Shown here: one piece after another, positions 36,751 through 44,917 of the stretch
Numbering within the stretch: position 1 is the first letter of the stretch
How the letters are laid out: every line of letters starts with the position of its first letter
NCBI RefSeq assembly: GCF_020873895.1
Contig: NZ_JAHWGT010000025.1
Location: forward strand, 31,586-95,585
Length of the DNA: 64,000 nt
From: Streptomyces sp. DH12
GTDB lineage: Bacteria > Actinomycetota > Actinomycetes > Streptomycetales > Streptomycetaceae
Reading direction: 5' to 3'
Translations under genes and position numbers: made by a program
Notes under the pieces: generated by a model
Databases searched by the model: none
What the model was told of the DNA's origin: nothing
What the model saw: only the letters and a program-made list of their open reading frames with translations

Positions 36751-36971
36751 CCCACCGCCCACGGCGACCCACCGCCCACGGCGACCCACCGCCCACGGCG
36801 GCCCACCGCCCACGGCGGCCCACCGCCTACGGCGGCCCACCGCCTACGGCGACCCACCGCCTACGGTGACCCACCGCCCACGGCGGCCCACCGCCTACGG
36901 CGGCCCACCGCCTACGGCGGCCCACCGCCCACGGCGGCCCACCGCCCACGGCGGCCCACCGCCCACGGCGA
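36751..36971. repeat. 17-bp minisatellite, 13 copies, each with a small palindrome
   Basis: The consensus is CCCACCGCCYACGGYGR. Copies start every 17 bases from 36751 to 36955. Most copies contain CCGCC-YAC-GGCGG, a 5-bp stem with a 3-base loop, so the array is a row of short hairpins. It ends 8 bases before the stop codon of the hemerythrin-like gene, downstream of that gene. It may end transcription or simply be a variable-number repeat. The period is not a multiple of three, which argues against coding. Confidence 0.9.
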
Positions 36972-36979
36972 CCCGGCGG

Positions 36980-37612
36980 TCACCCGGCGGCAGCGCCCTC
37001 GGCTTCCTGCACTTGCTCCAGCAGCTCGTCCTTCTTCATCGAGGACCGCCCCTCGACGCCCAACTGCCGGGCACGCTCGTACAACTCGTCCCGGGTGAGC
37101 CCGGCGAGGTCCTCACGCCCCGCCCCCTCACCCCCGGAACCACCGGAGCCCCCCGCGTCACCGGCGTCACCCGACCCGCCGGCGAGCTCCTCCGCCCGCT
37201 GCCCGGCGAACTCCTCGCCCATCCGCCGCAGCCGCTCCTCGTCGAACGCCTCCCCCAGCGCGGGCAGCAGGTCCTGCTCCTCCTCCTCGACGTGGTGGCG
37301 CACGGCCTCCACCCACTTGCCGAGTTCCCGGTCGAACTCCTCGCTCTCCCAGTCGAGTCCCAGCAGCCGACGGCCGAGCTCCTCCGCCTCGTGGTGCTCC
37401 TCGGTGGCGTGCTCCACCTCGTCCTTCTCCCCGGCCTCCTTCACGAGCGCCGGGTACACGTGCTTCTCCTCGGCGCGACTGTGCGCCTCCAGCATGGCCA
37501 CCGCCAACGGCAACGCGAGCGGCCGCACGCTCCGCTCCTGCTCCATCATCGTGAAGAGCCGCTCCAGCTCACGGTGATCGGTCTTGATCATGGTGACGAC
37601 GTCCTCGGCCAC
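36980..37612 (-). CDS. Hemerythrin-like HHE-domain protein with Rho-N/SAP-like tail
   Basis: 210 residues. The HHE fold is marked by KTDHRELERLF, LEAHSRAEEKHVYPAL, ATEEHHEAEEL and EAVRHHVEEEEQDLLP, which supply the His/Glu ligands of a diiron site. After a Gly-rich linker the last 40 residues (LAGLTRDELYERARQLGVEG, then MKKDELLEQV) look like a Rho-N/SAP-type DNA/RNA-binding helix pair. The GTG at 37612 has AAAGGGG upstream. Oxygen, nitric oxide or iron sensing is typical of the family. Confidence 0.86.
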   Translation of the reverse strand: MAEDVVTMIKTDHRELERLFTMMEQERSVRPLALPLAVAMLEAHSRAEEKHVYPALVKEAGEKDEVEHATEEHHEAEELGRRLLGLDWESEEFDRELGKWVEAVRHHVEEEEQDLLPALGEAFDEERLRRMGEEFAGQRAEELAGGSGDAGDAGGSGGSGGEGAGREDLAGLTRDELYERARQLGVEGRSSMKKDELLEQVQEAEGAAAG

Positions 37613-37762
37613 GACAGGCCCCTTTCGTCCGCGACGAACAACCACCCTCCGCATGTCCCGAACCCCCCGATCAATGCCGCCCTTCACCCCACCGCCGAAA
37701 CACCGGGGCCGCCGAGCCCGGCTACCCCACCTGCCTCGGACGAGCGCATAGGCTGCCGAACC

Positions 37763-38044
37763 ATGGACGTGCTCGCGGTACTGGACGAAGCGGTGGCCGC
37801 GCTGAAGGCCCCGCTGGGAGAGGACGACCGGGCGCAGGGCTGGACCGACGATCTCCGCCGAGAGGTCCAGGAGGAGATCTCGGTCGACCGCTCGGCGCTG
37901 CGCCGCCACGGCCCGGACACGGCACGGCATCTGCGGCCGCGCTTCGACGAGTGGCTGGAGCACGAGGGCGTCCGGCCGGGCCGCCTCCGGGCGCTGGTCA
38001 TCGACGTACAGCGCACGCTGCTGGAGGCCCGGACCACGACGTGA
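37763..38044 (+). CDS. Small helical protein of unknown function
   Basis: 93 residues, acidic and helical (VLDEAVAALKAPLGEDDRAQ, RFDEWLEHEGVRPGRLRALV). The ATG at 37763 has no ribosome-binding site. A TAGGCT at 37749-37754 could be a -10 element of a leaderless transcript. No motif is recognised. It diverges from the hemerythrin-like gene. Confidence 0.55.
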   Translation: MDVLAVLDEAVAALKAPLGEDDRAQGWTDDLRREVQEEISVDRSALRRHGPDTARHLRPRFDEWLEHEGVRPGRLRALVIDVQRTLLEARTTT

Positions 38045-38436
38045 GCCCCACCGCCCGACCCGGCAGGCACACAGCCCGCAGCCGACCCACTGCAACACCC
38101 GACAGGAAGACGGAAGCGCGACCGGACCGAACCCAAAACCCCCTACCGGCCCCAGCCGGAATGGAAGCCACCCACCCGGGCGCACGCCGCCGGCGTCAGA
38201 CGCCCGGCGTCAGGCGCCCCGCACCACCCGCCCGGCATCAAGCCTCAGGCATGCTCCTGCGGGTCTTCACACACGGCGGCCTCGTCCTCTCCGAACTCCG
38301 GAGCCCGGAAAGGGTCCCTCGTCGGAGGCGGCAGGGCCGTGGCGGAACGGTGGGACGCCCCTTCCGGGGCGGAGAACAGCGGGGTCAGATCGATGAGAGG
38401 TCTCTTCTCTGGTCAGGGGGCCCGGACGCACCGGTG
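38045..38436. other. Gap without supported gene
   Basis: Only compositional open frames and short GGCGTCAGRCGCC repeats are seen. The left part of the accessory region may begin here or in the next gap. Confidence 0.5.
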
Positions 38437-38658
38437 CTACAGCTTGGTCACCTTGGCGTACGGGCTCAGGATCCGCTTCTGCGCCGACCCGAAGTCGACG
38501 AGTGCCGCGATCCCCTCCTCGACACCGATCACCCGGCCGAGGCCGTACATGTCGTGCGTCACCTGGTCCCCCACGGCCAGGTGCGGCGGAACCGGCGTGG
38601 CCCGGGCCTTGAAGGGGCTGGTGGGCAGATGGCGCTTGAGTGCAGGAGGCTTTGTCAT
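38437..38658 (-). CDS. Small conserved protein with KOW/CarD-like beta pattern
   Basis: 73 residues. A basic N-terminus (MTKPPALKRHLP) precedes VGDQVTHDMYGLGRVIGVEE and ALVDFGSAQKRILSPYAKVTKL, quoted in parts, a small beta-barrel pattern like KOW/CarD-type domains. The ATG at 38658 has GAGGAAG directly upstream. It could bind nucleic acid or RNA polymerase, but that is a guess from fold pattern. Confidence 0.6.
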   Translation of the reverse strand: MTKPPALKRHLPTSPFKARATPVPPHLAVGDQVTHDMYGLGRVIGVEEGIAALVDFGSAQKRILSPYAKVTKL

Positions 38659-39054
38659 CTTCCTCAGTATGCGCCAGCTAAAGCCCCCCGCGCTCCCGTC
38701 GTCCGCGTCGGTTTGGACACAACATCCCGACCGCGGCCGACCGCAGCGATGCTCGGACTCGGCCGAACAGACCGCCGGCAATGCTCTCGTCGACCGTTCT
38801 CGACGATCAGCCGATGGTCGTACCGCCAGGCCGCTCAAGGCACTGCGCGAACTCGCCGCTGCGTCGAAGAGGGGCCCCGACGCGACCACTGATCCCACCA
38901 GGTGGCGCCGGTCGTGACCGCCGGGTGTGAGACGACCTTGACGTGGGCTACGACGCGGTCGCCGGCAGATCACCGAGGTCGAACGTGGGCTCCGTACGTG
39001 TGCCCCGTCCGAGCGTTCGTCGGCGCTTCGGCCGGCCGGCCGGTTGCAGCAGCA
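38659..39054. other. Gap without supported gene
   Basis: No gene or RNA is visible. Base composition is somewhat less GC-rich than the core genes, and it lies directly before the toxin-antitoxin pair. Confidence 0.45.
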
Positions 39055-39468
39055 TCAGACCTTGATGACGGTGGCGCTGCCGCCACAGAGCGTGATAAGG
39101 CCCTCGGGGTCGGAGGTGAGGATCGTGACCGGACCCGGGGCGGTCAGGGCAGTTGCGGCGAGCATGGCGTCGATGGCGCATTCGTGGCCGTGCAGGGCGG
39201 CTTCGGCGAGCAGAGTGGCGGCGCGGCGGGCGATCGGTTCGGTGATCGGTTCGATGATCAGTCGGGAGAGCGTCCACTCCAGGGCCGGGCGGTTGATTCG
39301 GGGGTGGACCACTTCGACGAGGGTGGCTGCCGAGGTGATCACGCGCAGGTCGTCGGCGCGGGCCAAGGCGAGCCAGGCGGTGACCGTTCGGTCGCGCAGC
39401 ACGGCCTTGGCCAGTCCTTCGCTGTCCAGGACGAGGGTGCCGCCGGGGACCGCGGGGGAGCGGGTCAC
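39055..39468 (-). CDS. vapC: PIN-domain toxin (VapC type)
   Basis: 137 residues. PIN-domain acidic residues are in place: LVLDSEGLAKAVL (first Asp), SAATLVEVVHP (Glu), CAIDAMLAATAL (Asp) and ILTSDPEGL (Asp). VapC proteins are RNases, many cutting tRNA or rRNA. The start overlaps the upstream antitoxin stop by ATGA, the standard arrangement for such pairs. Confidence 0.85.
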   Translation of the reverse strand: MTRSPAVPGGTLVLDSEGLAKAVLRDRTVTAWLALARADDLRVITSAATLVEVVHPRINRPALEWTLSRLIIEPITEPIARRAATLLAEAALHGHECAIDAMLAATALTAPGPVTILTSDPEGLITLCGGSATVIKV

Positions 39469-39728
39469 GCTGCGCCCGCCCCGTGCTGTGCCTGTTCGCT
39501 TCGCGCCTCGGCGAGCTGGTCGCGCAGGGACTGGACCTCTTCGTCCGTGACGAGTCCGTGCTCGGCCTCGGCGACGGTGATGAGTTCGTTGAGGTTGTCG
39601 CGTTCGATCTGGCGGGCCACGGCCGCGGCCACGTAGGCGGACAGGCCGGAGGGGCCGCTGCGGGCCTTGGCAGCCTCGGCGATGTCGCGCGGCATGGTGA
39701 TCGAGTACTTGCCGGTAGGGTCACTCAT
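39465..39728 (-). CDS. Antitoxin partner of the PIN toxin
   Basis: 87 residues. The N-terminus KYSITMPRDIAEAAKARSG followed by LSAYVAAAVARQIERDNL is a ribbon-helix-helix-like pattern that binds DNA. The acidic helical C-terminus (AEAEHGLVTDEEVQSLRDQL) should wrap the toxin. The ATG at 39728 is preferred over upstream starts in low-complexity sequence. It lies first in the operon, as antitoxins usually do. Confidence 0.78.
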   Translation of the reverse strand: MSDPTGKYSITMPRDIAEAAKARSGPSGLSAYVAAAVARQIERDNLNELITVAEAEHGLVTDEEVQSLRDQLAEARSEQAQHGAGAA

Positions 39729-39752
39729 GCTACCTATCCTACCTGCTATCCC
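39729..39752 (-). promoter_or_regulatory. Candidate promoter/operator of the toxin-antitoxin pair
   Basis: On the plus strand CTACCT occurs at 39730 and 39739, and CTATC at 39734 and 39746, giving spaced direct repeats. On the minus strand TAGGAT (39736-39741) fits a -10 element just before the antitoxin ATG. Autoregulation through these repeats is inference. Confidence 0.4.
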
Positions 39753-40165
39753 ACCCTTGGTGCGGAGCTCTCCGGCCGACGCGGCCGGCCCCGGCGACGC
39801 GTCGACCTGGAGGGAGACGGTGGATGTCGTGCGGAGTTCGGCAGGCCGGGTACGCGTGGCGGCAAGAGGGGGGCGCGGGCCGAGCAAGGGTTGTGATTGC
39901 CGCGCAGCCCCGCCGAGAACGTGCAACGGGGCGGACGCCGGATGCGGCCCTCGAACGGGCAGGCAGCGGCGTCGAGGTCCTCATGAACTGATACGGGAGG
40001 CGCCTCTACCGGCGTCGGACCCTCGCCGACAGGGCGCTTCGACATCCTTCTGACTGCGTACAACTGAAGGCTCGTCACGATCCTCGCGGCGAACCGGGCG
40101 GCCCCCATGAACCTCGCGTCCCGCAGATGTCCCGCAGTCCACAGAGAGCTTCATACACAAAGAAA

Positions 40166-40195
40166 CCCCTGACCCACATTTCGGCAGGTCAGGGG
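40166..40195 (-). terminator. Minus-strand hairpin terminator
   Basis: CCCCTGACC (40166-40174) and GGTCAGGGG (40187-40195) pair over a 12-base loop. On the minus strand the stem is followed by TTTCTTTG. No minus-strand gene feeds it now, which suggests that a transcription unit, possibly a tRNA, once ended here. Confidence 0.6.
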
Positions 40196-40213
40196 ATCGT
40201 TTAGCACTTCTTG

Positions 40214-40247
40214 CGAAGCGCCCCCGGCGGGGGACCCGGAACCTGGG
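40214..40247 (-). other. Segment resembling tRNA T-arm/acceptor 3' end, possible attachment-site remnant
   Basis: Read on the minus strand, CAGGTTCCGGGTCC is followed by GCCGGGGGC and CTTCG. The tRNA-Arg 3' end reads CAGGTTCGAATCC, GCCGGGGGC, CTCG in the same order and orientation. Both are followed on the minus strand by a hairpin terminator. It does not fold as a full tRNA. The match is imperfect and GC-rich, so chance is possible. Confidence 0.3.
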
Positions 40248-40311
40248 AACGGGGAGAGCCGCCGGCGCCGGGTGGAGAGCTGGTCCTCCAGGAGATCATC
40301 CAGCTACAGCG

Positions 40312-40566
40312 ATGGCCCTGGTCGCAGAGTTCGAGTCCTGGGTAGAAGCCGCAAACGTGGCTGGTGGCGTGGGGCGGCTGGATCTGCCGGTTGGTGCCAC
40401 CGTGCGAGTGGTGAGTCGATCCCGGCTCGCACTGGTTGATCGGTGGGCGCACCGTTGGCGGCGTGACTACGGCCCTGGGTGGGGGCGGGATTTCAAGAGA
40501 GTGGAAGATCAGAATGTGGCGATTTATCCGGGTGGTGTGCACCGCTGGCCCATGGAGGAGCTGTAG
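40312..40566 (+). CDS. Possible small protein upstream of hsd operon
   Basis: 84 residues beginning MALVAEFESWVEAANVAGGV and ending VHRWPMEEL. The composition is protein-like (many Trp, Arg and Val), but no ribosome-binding site or motif is visible. It may be a remnant. Low certainty. Confidence 0.3.
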   Translation: MALVAEFESWVEAANVAGGVGRLDLPVGATVRVVSRSRLALVDRWAHRWRRDYGPGWGRDFKRVEDQNVAIYPGGVHRWPMEEL

Positions 40567-40734
40567 GGCTAGACTGCGAGGTCAAAAATTGTCATGTATT
40601 CGGTACAGACCTGGCGGATCACGCTAGGCTCCGGCACGTGCTCGCCGGGATGGTGAGCTGAGCAAGCTGAGTGTGGAAGCGGGCAGGATCGAGTGAGGTC
40701 GAATGCGGTCGGCATTGGGGAGCAGGAGCTTCCG

Positions 40735-42228
40735 ATGCCGTTGACGCTGGGGGAGCTGGAGGGGTATCTGGCGAAGGCGGCTGATCTGCTGCGGGGCAGC
40801 ATCGATCAGGCGGACTTCAAGGCGTACATCTTCCCGTTGATGTTCTTCAAGCGGATCAGCGATGTGTACGACGAGGAGTACGCCCGCGCGCTGAGCGAGT
40901 CCGGCGGCGACCATACGTATGCGGCGTTCGAGGAGAACCACCGGTTCACCATCCCCGATGGTTGCCACTGGGCAAACGTGCGCGAACGCACCGAAAATGT
41001 CGGTGAGGCTCTCAAGGCCGCCTTCCGCGGGATCGAGCAGGCGAACCAGGGCACGCTGTACGGCATCTTCGGAGGCGCGACCTGGACCAATAAGGACAAG
41101 CTGCCGGACAACAAGCTGATCGACTTGATCGAGCACTTCTCGACCAAGACCCTTTCGATCTCCCAGGCCGCCCCCGACGTGCTGGGACAGGCGTACGAGT
41201 ACCTGATCAAGCGGTTCGCCGACCAGTCCAACAAGAAGGCCGGCGAGTACTACACCCCGCGCGAGGTGGTCTCGCTGCTGGTCAACATCCTGGACCCCCA
41301 GGAGGGCGAGACGGTCTACGACCCGGCCTGTGGCACCGGTGGCATGCTGATCGAGGTCATCCAGCACATCAAGGCCCGTGGCGGTGACCCGAAAACTGTC
41401 CTCGGCAAGCTGTACGGCCAGGAGAAGGTGCTCACCACCTCCGCGATCGCCCGGATGAACCTGCTACTGCATGGCATGGAGGACTTCCACGTCGAGCGCG
41501 GCGACACGCTGCGCGACCCGGCCTACTTCGACCACGGTCGGCTGGCCAGGTTCGACTGCGTGGTCGCCAACCCGCCGTTCTCATTGAAGAACTGGGGCCA
41601 CGAGCAGTGGACCTCCGATCCGTGGGGTCGTAATGAGTTGGGCGGAGTCCCACCGAAGGGGTACGCCGACTGGGCCTGGGTCCAGCACATGCTCACCTCC
41701 GCCGCACCCGCCGGAGGAAGGGTCGCGGTCGTTCTCCCGCAGGGCGCCTTGTTCCGCCAGGGCGCCGAGGGCCGCGTCCGCGAGCACATCCTCAAAGCCG
41801 GCTACGTGGAAGCCGTCATCGGCCTGGCGCCCAACCTGTTTTACGGCACAGGCCTGGCGGCCTGCGTGCTGATCCTGCGTCGCCAGCGCCCCACCGAGCA
41901 ACAGGACAAGGTGGTCTTCATCAATGGAGAGTCGCTCTTCAAGCGCGGCCGCAACCAGAACACCCTCGAGCCCGACCACGCCGAGACCCTCCTGAAGGCC
42001 TATCAGCAGTACGCCGACCAGCTCGGCCTGGCCGCCGTTGCAACCCTGGACGACATCAAGGCCAACGGCTGGAACCTGAACATCCCGCTGTATGTCGAAC
42101 CGGCCCAGGACGGCGAGCAGATGACCCTGGAGCAGGCCTTGGCTGACCTGGAGACCGCGCATACGAAGGTCCGCGAGACCCGCGCAGCGTTGGAGACCGA
42201 GCTGGCGAAATGGGGGCTGGGCGCATGA
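40735..42228 (+). CDS. hsdM: Type I restriction-modification DNA methyltransferase, copy 1
   Basis: 497 residues. A helical N-terminal domain (LGELEGYLAKAADLLRGSID) is followed by the N6-adenine methylase core: DPACGTGGML (motif I, AdoMet) and VVANPPFSLKNW (motif IV NPPF). The C-terminal part has a coiled coil. The ATG at 40735 has CAGGAG nine bases upstream; an in-frame GTG 42 bases earlier is less likely. It overlaps the second hsdM by ATGA. It should methylate adenine within the site chosen by HsdS. Confidence 0.92.
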   Translation: MPLTLGELEGYLAKAADLLRGSIDQADFKAYIFPLMFFKRISDVYDEEYARALSESGGDHTYAAFEENHRFTIPDGCHWANVRERTENVGEALKAAFRGIEQANQGTLYGIFGGATWTNKDKLPDNKLIDLIEHFSTKTLSISQAAPDVLGQAYEYLIKRFADQSNKKAGEYYTPREVVSLLVNILDPQEGETVYDPACGTGGMLIEVIQHIKARGGDPKTVLGKLYGQEKVLTTSAIARMNLLLHGMEDFHVERGDTLRDPAYFDHGRLARFDCVVANPPFSLKNWGHEQWTSDPWGRNELGGVPPKGYADWAWVQHMLTSAAPAGGRVAVVLPQGALFRQGAEGRVREHILKAGYVEAVIGLAPNLFYGTGLAACVLILRRQRPTEQQDKVVFINGESLFKRGRNQNTLEPDHAETLLKAYQQYADQLGLAAVATLDDIKANGWNLNIPLYVEPAQDGEQMTLEQALADLETAHTKVRETRAALETELAKWGLGA

Positions 42229-43733
42229 CCGCAACGAGCCCGAAGCGGATCACCCAACGGGATCTGGAGTCCTACCTATGGGGCGCCGCAGTGCTGCTGA
42301 GGGGGCTGATCGACGCCGGCGACTACAAGCAGTACATCTTCCCGCTGGTCTTCCTCAAGCGCCTCTCCGATGTCTACGACGAGGAGCACGCCGCCGCGCT
42401 GGAGGCGTACGGCGACGAGAAGCTTGCCGACCTCCCGGAGAACCACCGCTTCGCCATTCCTGACGGCGCCCACTGGGCCGACCTGCGCAAGGTCACGAGC
42501 AACGTCGGCACCGCACTCAAAGCCGCGATGCGGGCCATCGAGTCCGCCAACCCCGACACGCTCCCCGGCGTTTTCGGCGACGGGGAGTGGACCAACAAGG
42601 ACCTGCTCCCCGACGCGACCCTCTCGGACCTGATCGAGCACTTCTCGACCAAGACGCTGTCGGTGGCGAACCTCCCCGAGGACGAGCTCGGCCAAGGCTA
42701 CGAGTACCTGATCAAGAAGTTCGCCGACGACTCCGGCCACACCGCCCAGGAGTTCTACACTAACCGCACTTTGGTGCACTTGATGACGATGATGCTCCAG
42801 CCTGAGCCGGGGGAGTCGGTCTACGACCCCACCTGCGGCACCGGCGGCATGCTCATCTCCACCGTCGCCGAGCTAAAGCGCCAGGGCAAGGAGTGGCGCA
42901 ACCTGCGCCTGTACGGCCAGGAGCTCAACTACGGCACCTCGGCGATCGCGAAGATGAACCTCTTCCTCCACGGCATCGCCGACGGCCACATCACCCACGG
43001 CGACACCCTCGCGAAGCCGGCCTTCCTCGATGCCCGCGGTCGGCTGCGGACCTTCGACGTCGTCTTGGCCAACCCGCCCTACTCCATCAAGACCTGGAAC
43101 AGGACCGCCTTCACGAAGGATCCCTACGGCCGCAACATGTGGGGCGTACCGCCCCAGAATGCTGCGGACTACGCCTTCATCCAGCACATCGAGGCAAGCC
43201 TCGATCCCAAGACCGGTCGTGCCGCGATCCTGCTGCCTCACGGCGTCTTGAACCGGATCGGGGAGGCGACAGTTCGCAGGGCCATGATCGACGCCGACTC
43301 CGTGGAGGCAGTGATCGGCCTGGCGCACGGGCTCTTCTACAACTCGGGCATGGAAGCGGTCGTCTTGATCCTGCGAAAGCAGAAGCCGGCTGACCGCAAA
43401 CACAAGGTCCTCTTCATCGACGCGAAGAAGGAGTTCTACCGAGCAGGCGTCCAGTCCTTCCTTTCTGAGACGCATCAGAAGAAGATCCTGCGCACCTATC
43501 AAGACTTCGCTGACGTGCCGGGCTTCGCCCGAGTCGCCACCCTTGACGAGATCCGCTCCAACAACGGCAACATGGCCATCCCGCAGTACGTCACACCTGC
43601 TGCGCAAAATGGTGCCCCGGCACCAATTGATTCGGTTGCAGCGGCGCTCATGGGATTGCGCGAGGCTGCGGCAGCGGTGGACAACACGGTCGAGGACGTT
43701 CTTCGTTTCCTGCGTGCGGAGGTTGCCCGATGA
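42225..43733 (+). CDS. hsdM: Type I restriction-modification DNA methyltransferase, copy 2
   Basis: 502 residues. It has the same architecture as the preceding gene and is clearly homologous, but divergent along its whole length: DPTCGTGGML for motif I and VLANPPYSIKTW for motif IV. EFYTNRTLVHLM replaces EYYTPREVVSLL. Both catalytic motifs look intact, so it is not a decayed duplicate. It is coupled to its neighbours by 4-base overlaps. One enzyme with two different M subunits, or one M subunit with a separate role, would be unusual for type I systems. Confidence 0.92.
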   Translation: MTATSPKRITQRDLESYLWGAAVLLRGLIDAGDYKQYIFPLVFLKRLSDVYDEEHAAALEAYGDEKLADLPENHRFAIPDGAHWADLRKVTSNVGTALKAAMRAIESANPDTLPGVFGDGEWTNKDLLPDATLSDLIEHFSTKTLSVANLPEDELGQGYEYLIKKFADDSGHTAQEFYTNRTLVHLMTMMLQPEPGESVYDPTCGTGGMLISTVAELKRQGKEWRNLRLYGQELNYGTSAIAKMNLFLHGIADGHITHGDTLAKPAFLDARGRLRTFDVVLANPPYSIKTWNRTAFTKDPYGRNMWGVPPQNAADYAFIQHIEASLDPKTGRAAILLPHGVLNRIGEATVRRAMIDADSVEAVIGLAHGLFYNSGMEAVVLILRKQKPADRKHKVLFIDAKKEFYRAGVQSFLSETHQKKILRTYQDFADVPGFARVATLDEIRSNNGNMAIPQYVTPAAQNGAPAPIDSVAAALMGLREAAAAVDNTVEDVLRFLRAEVAR

Positions 43734-44917
43734 GCCTCAACCTGGACAAGACCGCCTGGAAGCGAGTGCGACTCGGTGATGTCATCCGCCGCTCGCGCAC
43801 CCAGGCTGACCCGGTGAACGGCGACGTCGACCGCTACGTCGGCGGCGGGCACATCGACAGCGACAGCCTCACCATCGAGCGATTCGGCGACGTCAATGAC
43901 GGCCAGATGGGCTCGACCTTTACCTACCTTTTCGAGCCCGGTCAGATTCTCTTCGTCTCGGCACGTCCCTACCTTCGCAAGTCCGGCGTCGTGAACTTCT
44001 CGGGCGTCGTCGCCGACAAGACTTATGTTCTTGATGCCATTCCCGAGAACGGCCTCCTGCAAGACTTCCTGCCCTTCGTCCTCGCCTCCGCCCACTTCAT
44101 TGCCTACGCGACCGCTGAAGCCACCGGCTCGATGAACCCGCGCCTGCTCTGGGGGCAGATGCAACGCTACGAGTTCGACCTCCCACCTCTCGATGAACAG
44201 CAGCGCCTCGCCGACCTCCTCTGGGCGCTTGAGAGTCATCGCCAAGCCCTCGCCTCGATGGCAGAAAGTTTGGAAGGCGCCGTAACTGCTAAGCGCGAGA
44301 GTGAACTCGCCAGCGCCTCATGGGAGCTAACGCTAGGCGACGCGCTTCTTGCAATCACGGCTGGGAAGAGCCTGTCTGGCAAATCGACCCCCGCTGCGGC
44401 GACAACCTGTGGGGTTCTGAGAGTCAGCGCCGTGAGTGAACGAGGCTTCATGGCACTGGAGAACAAGGAGCTTGTTGAGCAGTCTGCGTTCATGCCAGAG
44501 TACGCGCTCAGGAACGGTGATCTGCTCATCACGCGCGCCAATACGGCTGCTTACGTAGGGCGACCGGCAATTGTAGACGCGGACTATCCGAATCTCATGT
44601 TGAGCGATAAGACGCTTCGGCTGGATGTCGATGAGGCAGTCGCGTCCACCAGCTTCGTATACGAGTGTCTTTTGAGCCAGCGGATCCGTCAGAGAGTTGC
44701 CGACACAGCCACCGGCACAGGTGCTGCCATGAAGAACATCTCGCAGAAGGAGATGCGTGCGTTCCCGCTGCCGAAGATGGCGAAGGAAGCACAGAAGAAG
44801 CTGGTTGTCCAGATCGGTTGGATCCGATCAGCGGCGAAGGCGAGCCGCCAAGAAGGTGAGGCGGCACTCACACTTCGAGGCCAGCTACTCGCTACGATCT
44901 TCGGAGGTGCCGAGTGA
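43730..44917 (+). CDS. hsdS: Type I specificity subunit
   Basis: 395 residues with two target-recognition halves. Each starts with a WxxxxLGD-like motif (WKRVRLGDVI, WELTLGDALL) and ends in a helix (LPPLDEQQRLADLLWALESH; FPLPKMAKEAQKKLVVQIG). The halves recognise the two parts of a bipartite site, which cannot be read from sequence. The ATGA overlap with hsdM and the GTGA overlap with hsdR make a strict four-gene operon. Codon use is less GC-rich than in core genes. Confidence 0.88.
   Translation: MSLNLDKTAWKRVRLGDVIRRSRTQADPVNGDVDRYVGGGHIDSDSLTIERFGDVNDGQMGSTFTYLFEPGQILFVSARPYLRKSGVVNFSGVVADKTYVLDAIPENGLLQDFLPFVLASAHFIAYATAEATGSMNPRLLWGQMQRYEFDLPPLDEQQRLADLLWALESHRQALASMAESLEGAVTAKRESELASASWELTLGDALLAITAGKSLSGKSTPAAATTCGVLRVSAVSERGFMALENKELVEQSAFMPEYALRNGDLLITRANTAAYVGRPAIVDADYPNLMLSDKTLRLDVDEAVASTSFVYECLLSQRIRQRVADTATGTGAAMKNISQKEMRAFPLPKMAKEAQKKLVVQIGWIRSAAKASRQEGEAALTLRGQLLATIFGGAE

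Larger units (their letters stand above)
39753..40311. other. Gap holding a terminator and a tRNA-3'-end-like segment
   Basis: No gene is supported. The right half contains a minus-strand terminator (40166-40195) and a GC-rich segment similar to the 3' end of the tRNA-Arg gene at the other side of the island (both listed). Confidence 0.5.

Noticed and set aside
36751-36971. CRISPR array
   Set aside because: The 17-base units are directly joined, without unique spacers, and no cas genes are near.
36572-37762. Upstream extension of the small protein at 37763
   Set aside because: The extension is translated minisatellite and antisense hemerythrin sequence; the 17-base period shifts frame.
40313-40350. 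GTTCGAGTCC on the plus strand, like a tRNA T-loop
   Set aside because: No acceptor, D or anticodon stems can be formed around it, and its orientation does not match the tRNA-Arg. It lies inside a small open frame.
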